DNA from: Gammaproteobacteria bacterium
GTDB taxonomy: Bacteria; Pseudomonadota; Gammaproteobacteria; DSM-16500
Length of the DNA stretch: 9,860 bases
NCBI GenBank assembly: GCA_009885665.1
Contig: VFKI01000103.1
Coordinates: 1 to 9,860 of the forward strand
Direction of reading: 5' to 3'
Part shown: positions 5,595-9,860 of the stretch, in pieces
Position numbering within the stretch: position 1 is the stretch's first letter
How the letters are laid out: every line of letters begins with the position of its first letter
The notes under the pieces: generated by a model
Seen by the model: only the letters and a program-made list of their open reading frames with translations
Told to the model about the DNA's origin: nothing
Database searches by the model: none
Translations under genes and position numbers: made by a program

Positions 5595-7532
5595 TTACGC
5601 TGATACTGATGTTTCCGCCACTCTACCCTTCTGGGCAATGGCCGTATTTATCAATGCCAACAATTGATCCAATGTCAGGCTTCCCTTATCTTCCCCATCA
5701 CGGGTACGCAAAGACACGCTGCGAGTTTCGACCTCTCGGTCACCCACAACGGCCATTAAGGGAACGCACTGCAAAGTGTGTTGTCGGATTTTATAGCCAA
5801 TCTTCTCATTTCTCAAGTCCGATTTGACCCTAATGCCATTTTTTTTGCATAAAGAGGCAATTTCGCTGGTAAAACTGCTCGCGCGATCGGTAATATTCAT
5901 AATAACGAGTTGGGTGGGCGCTAACCAGAGCGGTAATTTGCCGGCATAATGTTCTAACAAAATACCAATAAAGCGCTCCAGTGAGCCGGTGATTGCGCGG
6001 TGCAGCATGACGGGCACCTGCTTGCTGCTGTCTTCGGCAATATAATAAGCGCCTAAGCGATCGGGTTGGCTATAGTCGATTTGCAAAGTGCCGCATTGCC
6101 ATTGTCGCCCTATGCTATCCCGTAGATGAAATTCGATTTTGGGGCCATAAAACGCACCTTCGCCTGGCAGCAACTCGAAGGGAACCCCCTCCCCTGTTAG
6201 CGCATCCGCTAATGCTTTTTCTGCATTATCCCAAATTGCATCACTGCCGAGACGCTTTTCTGGGCGGGTGGCTAAGCGTACGACTAAATCATTAAAACCA
6301 AAATCACGATACACGTCGCTCAGGGTGCGAATAAAACGTCCTGCTTCTGCTTGAATTTGATTTTCCATACAAAAAATATGGCCATCGTCTTGGGTCAATT
6401 GGCGCACGCGCATCAAACCATGCATAGCACCAGACATTTCATTACGATGCACGCAACCAAATTCCGCATAACGCACCGGTAAATCACGATAACTATGCAA
6501 TGTATCCTTGAATACCTGCACGTGACAGGGGCAATTCATGGGCTTTAAGGCAAATTGGCGATCATCTGCTTCGACCGTAAACATTTCGTTGCTAAACATG
6601 TCCCAGTGACCGGATTTTTTCCATAAAGATAAATCGACCAATTGCGGCGTGACGATTTCTTCGTAACCATCAGCGCTGACGCGTTGGCTGATATATTTTT
6701 TAATGGTTTGGTAAATCGCCCAGCCATCCGCATGCCAAAATACCATGCCGGGGGCTTCTTCTTGGAAATGAAATAAATCGAGGGCTTTGCCAATTTTGCG
6801 ATGATCGCGTTTTTCGGCTTCTTCTAGACGAGTGAGGTAAGCATCTAATGATTTTTTATCTGCCCACGCGGTGCCATAAATACGTTGTAGCATTTCGTTG
6901 CGTGAATCGCCACGCCAATAAGCGCCTGCCAACCGCGTAAGTTTAAAGGCTTTAGCCAATTTACCTGTGGTCGGTACGTGCGGCCCGCGGCATAGATCCG
7001 TAAAATCGGCTTGCGTGTAGAGGGATAAGGTTTCGCCGGCTGGGATTGCTTCGATAATTTCCGCTTTGTATGTTTCGCCTATGTCGCGAAAATAACGTAT
7101 GGCTTCATCGCGCGATAGTGTGCTGCGACTGACCGGAATATCTTGTTTGGCGAGTTCAGCCATTTTTGCTTCGATATGCGTGAGATCGTCAGGGGTGAAG
7201 GGGCGCGTAAACGCAAAATCATAATAAAAGCCATCTTCAATCACCGGGCCGATGGTGACTTGCGCGGTGGGGAATAAAGATTTGACTGCGTGCGCCAATA
7301 AATGTGCAGTGGAATGACGAATGACCTCGAGGCCAGCGGCATCTTTATCGGTAATGATAGCAATGGCTGCGTCGTGCTCGACTGTAAAAGATAAATCAAC
7401 CAGCTTGTCATTGACTTTGCCAGCGAGAGCGGCACGCGCTAATCCCGTGCCTATGCTGGCAGCGATGTCTGCGACTGTCACGGCATGATCAAACGGTTTA
7501 CGGCTTCCATCGGGCAAGGTAATAACGGGCAT
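5595..7532 (-). CDS. thrS: Threonine--tRNA ligase
   Basis: The 645-residue class II synthetase charges tRNA-Thr. Domains: an N-terminal TGS domain (1-62); an editing domain with HSTAH (His73, His77) and CRGPH (Cys181, His185) for clearing Ser-tRNA-Thr; a catalytic core with zinc ligands Cys334, His385 and His511, and motif 2 around VHRNEMSGAMHGLMRVRQ; and a C-terminal anticodon-binding domain (about 535-645). All these residues match E. coli ThrRS (642 residues) almost position for position. The frame is open upstream to 7634, across tRNA-Val. The ATG at 7532 is chosen because ThrRS begins MPVITLPDGS and AGGA (7541-7544) lies 8 nt upstream. The leader is short and contains a terminator-like hairpin, so the gene may depend partly on readthrough from the tRNA promoter. 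Confidence 0.98.
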   Translation of the reverse strand: MPVITLPDGSRKPFDHAVTVADIAASIGTGLARAALAGKVNDKLVDLSFTVEHDAAIAIITDKDAAGLEVIRHSTAHLLAHAVKSLFPTAQVTIGPVIEDGFYYDFAFTRPFTPDDLTHIEAKMAELAKQDIPVSRSTLSRDEAIRYFRDIGETYKAEIIEAIPAGETLSLYTQADFTDLCRGPHVPTTGKLAKAFKLTRLAGAYWRGDSRNEMLQRIYGTAWADKKSLDAYLTRLEEAEKRDHRKIGKALDLFHFQEEAPGMVFWHADGWAIYQTIKKYISQRVSADGYEEIVTPQLVDLSLWKKSGHWDMFSNEMFTVEADDRQFALKPMNCPCHVQVFKDTLHSYRDLPVRYAEFGCVHRNEMSGAMHGLMRVRQLTQDDGHIFCMENQIQAEAGRFIRTLSDVYRDFGFNDLVVRLATRPEKRLGSDAIWDNAEKALADALTGEGVPFELLPGEGAFYGPKIEFHLRDSIGRQWQCGTLQIDYSQPDRLGAYYIAEDSSKQVPVMLHRAITGSLERFIGILLEHYAGKLPLWLAPTQLVIMNITDRASSFTSEIASLCKKNGIRVKSDLRNEKIGYKIRQHTLQCVPLMAVVGDREVETRSVSLRTRDGEDKGSLTLDQLLALINTAIAQKGRVAETSVSA

Positions 7533-7540
7533 TTTTTTAT

Positions 7541-7576
7541 TCCTAAAAACAAGAATACCCCGCAAAATGCGAGGGT
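7541..7576 (-). terminator. Terminator-like hairpin between tRNA-Val and thrS
   Basis: On the minus strand ACCC-T-CGCA (7576-7568, one bulged T) pairs with TGCGGGGT (7564-7557) across a 3-nt loop. A T-rich tail follows, ending in TTTTT (7545-7549). It starts 14 nt after the tRNA 3' end, so it probably ends the tRNA transcript. The tail runs directly into the thrS Shine-Dalgarno AGGA at 7544-7541, so any thrS message from the tRNA promoter must read through it. Confidence 0.6.
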
Positions 7577-7589
7577 TTAAATAAAAAAC

Positions 7590-7664
7590 TGGTAGGCACG
7601 AGTGGGATCGAACCACCGACCACCACCATGTCAAGGTGGTGCTCTACCACTGAGCTACGTGCCT
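7590..7664 (-). tRNA. tRNA-Val (anticodon GAC)
   Basis: The 75-nt gene includes an encoded CCA. The acceptor stem is AGGCACG (7664-7658) with CGTGCCT (7600-7594), discriminator A. The D-arm is GCTC-AGTGGTA-GAGC. The anticodon stem CCACC/GGTGG encloses the loop TTGACAT, giving anticodon GAC (reads GUC and GUU). The T-arm is GGTGG-TTCGATC-CCACT, with one G.T closing pair. All arms are complete and no intron is present. It sits between uvrB and thrS on the same strand. Confidence 0.96.
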
Positions 7665-7680
7665 GTAAATTTGAGGGCAA

Positions 7681-7709
7681 AAGATAACATTGGTCGCGCT
7701 AAGATGCAA
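7681..7709 (-). promoter_or_regulatory. Candidate promoter of tRNA-Val
   Basis: On the minus strand TTGCAT (7709-7704) and TATCTT (7686-7681) are separated by 17 bp. The predicted start is about 10 nt before the tRNA 5' end. A GC-rich GCCCTC follows the -10, like the discriminator of stringently controlled stable-RNA promoters. Both hexamers are imperfect. Confidence 0.4.
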
Positions 7710-7736
7710 GCGTAACACATAGATCTTATACCTATT

Positions 7737-9770
7737 TCATAACGCCAATCCCTCTTTTTGTAATTCGGCAATCTCATCACGCAACTTTGCCGCCTGTTCA
7801 AATTCAAGATTATGCGCATGGTCATACATTTTCTTTTCCAGCTGTATGATTAATTTTTCACGTTGTTCCGTAGTCAATGGCGTGTTAGATACAGCTTTGC
7901 CCTGTGGAGATTTTTGCGATTTTTGCCCCGCCCGCCCGCCAAATAATTTGCCGCGCGGACTGTCAGGTGCATAAGCACCTTCCATAATGTCATGTACCGC
8001 ACGCGTAATACTTTTCGGCGTAATACCTTGCTCAGCATTATGTTGCTGCTGCTTAGCGCGGCGACGCTCAGTTTCATCAATCGCGCGACGCATAGAATTC
8101 GTTATTTTATCAGCATATAAAATCGCTCGTCCGTCCTGGTGACGTGCGACGCGACCAATCGTTTGAATAAGCGCCGTTTCCGATCGCAAAAAACCTTCTT
8201 TATCTGCATCCAAAATACCTACCAATGCCACTTCTGGCATATCGAGACCTTCGCGTAATAAATTAATACCCACTAATACATCAAATACGCCAAGCCGTAA
8301 ATCTCTGATAATTTCGACACGTTCGACGGTATCGATATCAGAATGTAAATACCGCACGCGTACTTTATGATCCGCTAAATATTCAGTCAAATCTTCGGAC
8401 ATGCGCTTGGTTAAGGTGGTGATCAATACGCGCTCATTTTTTGCCGTGCATTTAGTGATCTCTGACAGCATATCATCGACTTGATTTTTTGCCGGACGAA
8501 TTTCCACTTGCGGGTCAACCAAGCCCGTCGGACGTACCAATTGTTCGGCAATATGGCTGGAATGTTCATGCTCATAGGGGCCAGGCGTCGCCGATACATA
8601 AACTGTCTGCGGTTGGCGCGCTTCAAATTCATCAAAACGCATTGGACGATTATCCAATGCTGATGGCAAACGAAAACCATATTCTACTAAGGTTTCTTTA
8701 CGTGAACGATCACCACGATACATGCCACGCAACTGCGGCACTGTGACATGCGATTCATCAATAAATAATAAAGCGTCTTTGGGTAAATAATCAAACAAAG
8801 TGGGCGGCGGCTCGCCTGCGGCACGGCCAGATAAATAACGTGAATAATTTTCAATGCCAGGGCAATACCCTAGCTCATTCATTAATTCCAAATCATAGCG
8901 CGTACGTTGTTCGAGACGCTGTTCTTCGACTAATTTATTCATCTCATGTAATTGCTTTAAACGATCGGCTAATTCGTCTTTGATAAGATCAATCGATTGT
9001 GTGACGCGATCACGCGAAGTCACATAATGCGATTTGGGGTAAATGGTTAAACGTGGCACGCGACGCGTTACCTCGCCGGTGAGTGGGTCAAAATAATAAA
9101 GGTTTTCAATTTCATCATCCATTAATTCTATGCGGACTGCATCGCGCTCAGATTCTGCCGGATAAATATCGATGACTTCGCCACGTACACGATACGTCGC
9201 ACGCGCTAAATCGATATCATTACGGGTATATTGTAGTTCTGCTAAGCGACGCAATAAATTACGCTGATCAATACGTTCACCACGATCTAAATGCAAGACC
9301 ATGCTCAAATACATGCGCGGGTCGCCCAAACCGTAAATGGCCGATACGGTGGCGACAATAATGGTATCGCGGCGTTCCAATAGTGCTTTCGTCGCCGATA
9401 AACGCATTTGTTCGATATGATCATTAATGGCCGAATCCTTGGCGATATAGGTGTCAGAAGAAGGGACATACGCTTCGGGTTGGTAATAATCATAATACGA
9501 AACAAAATATTCGACGGCATTGTGCGGGAAAAATGCCTGCATTTCACCATATAATTGTGCGGCAAGCGTTTTGTTTGGCGCCAATATCATTGCCGGTCGC
9601 TGCAATTGCGCAATGACATTCGCCACGGTAAATGTTTTGCCGGAACCGGTGACACCTAACAAAGTTTGATGGCTCAAGCCTTGCTGGATACCTTCTGCTA
9701 ATTGAGCAATGGCGGCGGGTTGGTCGCCGGCGGGTTTGAACTTAGCATCGAGCTGAAAAAGATGTGTCAT
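7737..9770 (-). CDS. uvrB: UvrABC system protein B (excision repair helicase subunit)
   Basis: UvrB receives damaged DNA from UvrA, verifies the lesion and recruits UvrC for incision. The 677-residue protein has the Walker A GVTGSGKT at 39-46. The damage-probing beta-hairpin includes SYYDYYQPEAYVP (91-103, with Tyr92, 93, 95 and 96), and the Walker B is LLFIDESH (Asp338, Glu339). The helicase C-terminal half carries LVGINLLREGLDMPEV and QTIGRVARH. A C-terminal UVR coiled-coil motif (about 636-677, ending RDEIAELQKEGLAL) contacts UvrC. The length and motif positions match E. coli UvrB (673). The ATG at 9770 gives the standard N-terminus, but its ribosome binding site is weak. I see no LexA-type CTGT-N8-ACAG box in the 90 bp upstream, so SOS control is not evident. 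No clear terminator follows. Confidence 0.98.
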   Translation of the reverse strand: MTHLFQLDAKFKPAGDQPAAIAQLAEGIQQGLSHQTLLGVTGSGKTFTVANVIAQLQRPAMILAPNKTLAAQLYGEMQAFFPHNAVEYFVSYYDYYQPEAYVPSSDTYIAKDSAINDHIEQMRLSATKALLERRDTIIVATVSAIYGLGDPRMYLSMVLHLDRGERIDQRNLLRRLAELQYTRNDIDLARATYRVRGEVIDIYPAESERDAVRIELMDDEIENLYYFDPLTGEVTRRVPRLTIYPKSHYVTSRDRVTQSIDLIKDELADRLKQLHEMNKLVEEQRLEQRTRYDLELMNELGYCPGIENYSRYLSGRAAGEPPPTLFDYLPKDALLFIDESHVTVPQLRGMYRGDRSRKETLVEYGFRLPSALDNRPMRFDEFEARQPQTVYVSATPGPYEHEHSSHIAEQLVRPTGLVDPQVEIRPAKNQVDDMLSEITKCTAKNERVLITTLTKRMSEDLTEYLADHKVRVRYLHSDIDTVERVEIIRDLRLGVFDVLVGINLLREGLDMPEVALVGILDADKEGFLRSETALIQTIGRVARHQDGRAILYADKITNSMRRAIDETERRRAKQQQHNAEQGITPKSITRAVHDIMEGAYAPDSPRGKLFGGRAGQKSQKSPQGKAVSNTPLTTEQREKLIIQLEKKMYDHAHNLEFEQAAKLRDEIAELQKEGLAL

Positions 9771-9860
9771 AATAATCTAATTACTCTATAATGTGAGGCA
9801 ATGCTGACATTCCGCACCTTTATCTTTTTCGATAACTCTTCGTTAAAAATGTGTTTTAAA
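9771..9860. promoter_or_regulatory. uvrB upstream region, possibly divergent
   Basis: This 90-bp stretch runs to the window edge. On the + strand TATAAT occurs at 9787-9792, with GTGTCA 17 bp upstream (9764-9769, four of six matches to the -35). It could drive a rightward gene outside the window. In Pseudomonas, as I recall, an aminotransferase gene lies divergent to uvrB, which would fit. On the minus strand I see no convincing -35/-10 pair for uvrB. A small hairpin TTATC/GATAA lies at 9821-9836. Confidence 0.3.

Noticed and set aside
7533..7634. 34-residue N-terminal extension of ThrS
   Set aside because: It would translate the terminator hairpin and part of tRNA-Val. The conserved start MPVITLPDGS has its own ribosome binding site at 7541-7544.
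9801..9860. Plus-strand frame open to the window edge beginning MLTFRTFIFF
   Set aside because: Only 20 codons visible, AGG too close to the ATG (about 2 nt), and no recognisable sequence. It could be a real divergent gene start but cannot be supported here.
9771..9860. LexA/SOS operator for uvrB
   Set aside because: No CTGT-N8-ACAG-like sequence is present in the visible upstream region.

Overview
The window is a stretch of bacterial chromosome carrying a conserved translation gene cluster. Every recognisable gene lies on the minus strand, so transcription runs from high to low coordinates. The order thrS - infC - rpmI - rplT - pheS - pheT - ihfA is characteristic of Gammaproteobacteria. 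An IHF-alpha gene directly behind pheT supports that placement. Base composition is moderate. I cannot fix the genus. A Legionella/Coxiella-type lineage is a guess based on overall impression only.

Layout from upstream (right) to downstream (left). A 90-bp leader without a clear gene (9771-9860) precedes uvrB, the nucleotide-excision-repair helicase subunit. Next is tRNA-Val(GAC) with a plausible stable-RNA promoter, then a terminator-like hairpin that lies inside the thrS 5' leader. After it come thrS (threonyl-tRNA synthetase), infC (IF3, which should be read from an ATT start), rpmI (L35) and rplT (L20), all closely spaced. A 406-bp gap follows. It holds a 187-bp structured repeat with 19-bp terminal inverted repeats and then a strongly folded pheS leader. 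The last block is pheS, pheT and ihfA, joined by a 4-bp overlap and a 2-bp gap. Beyond ihfA are a hairpin and a second copy of the repeat, in the opposite orientation and cut by the window edge.

Functionally the cluster supplies two aminoacyl-tRNA synthetases, an initiation factor, two large-subunit ribosomal proteins and a nucleoid protein. The proteins look intact and of normal length, and the catalytic or binding residues I checked are present. I see no phage, CRISPR, toxin-antitoxin, secretion or defence system, and nothing in the coding sequence that is new as a system. The unusual material is non-coding: the inverted repeat pair bracketing pheS-pheT-ihfA, the pheS leader fold, the hairpin between tRNA-Val and thrS, and a 20-bp perfect palindrome inside pheT that resembles an IHF core site on both strands.
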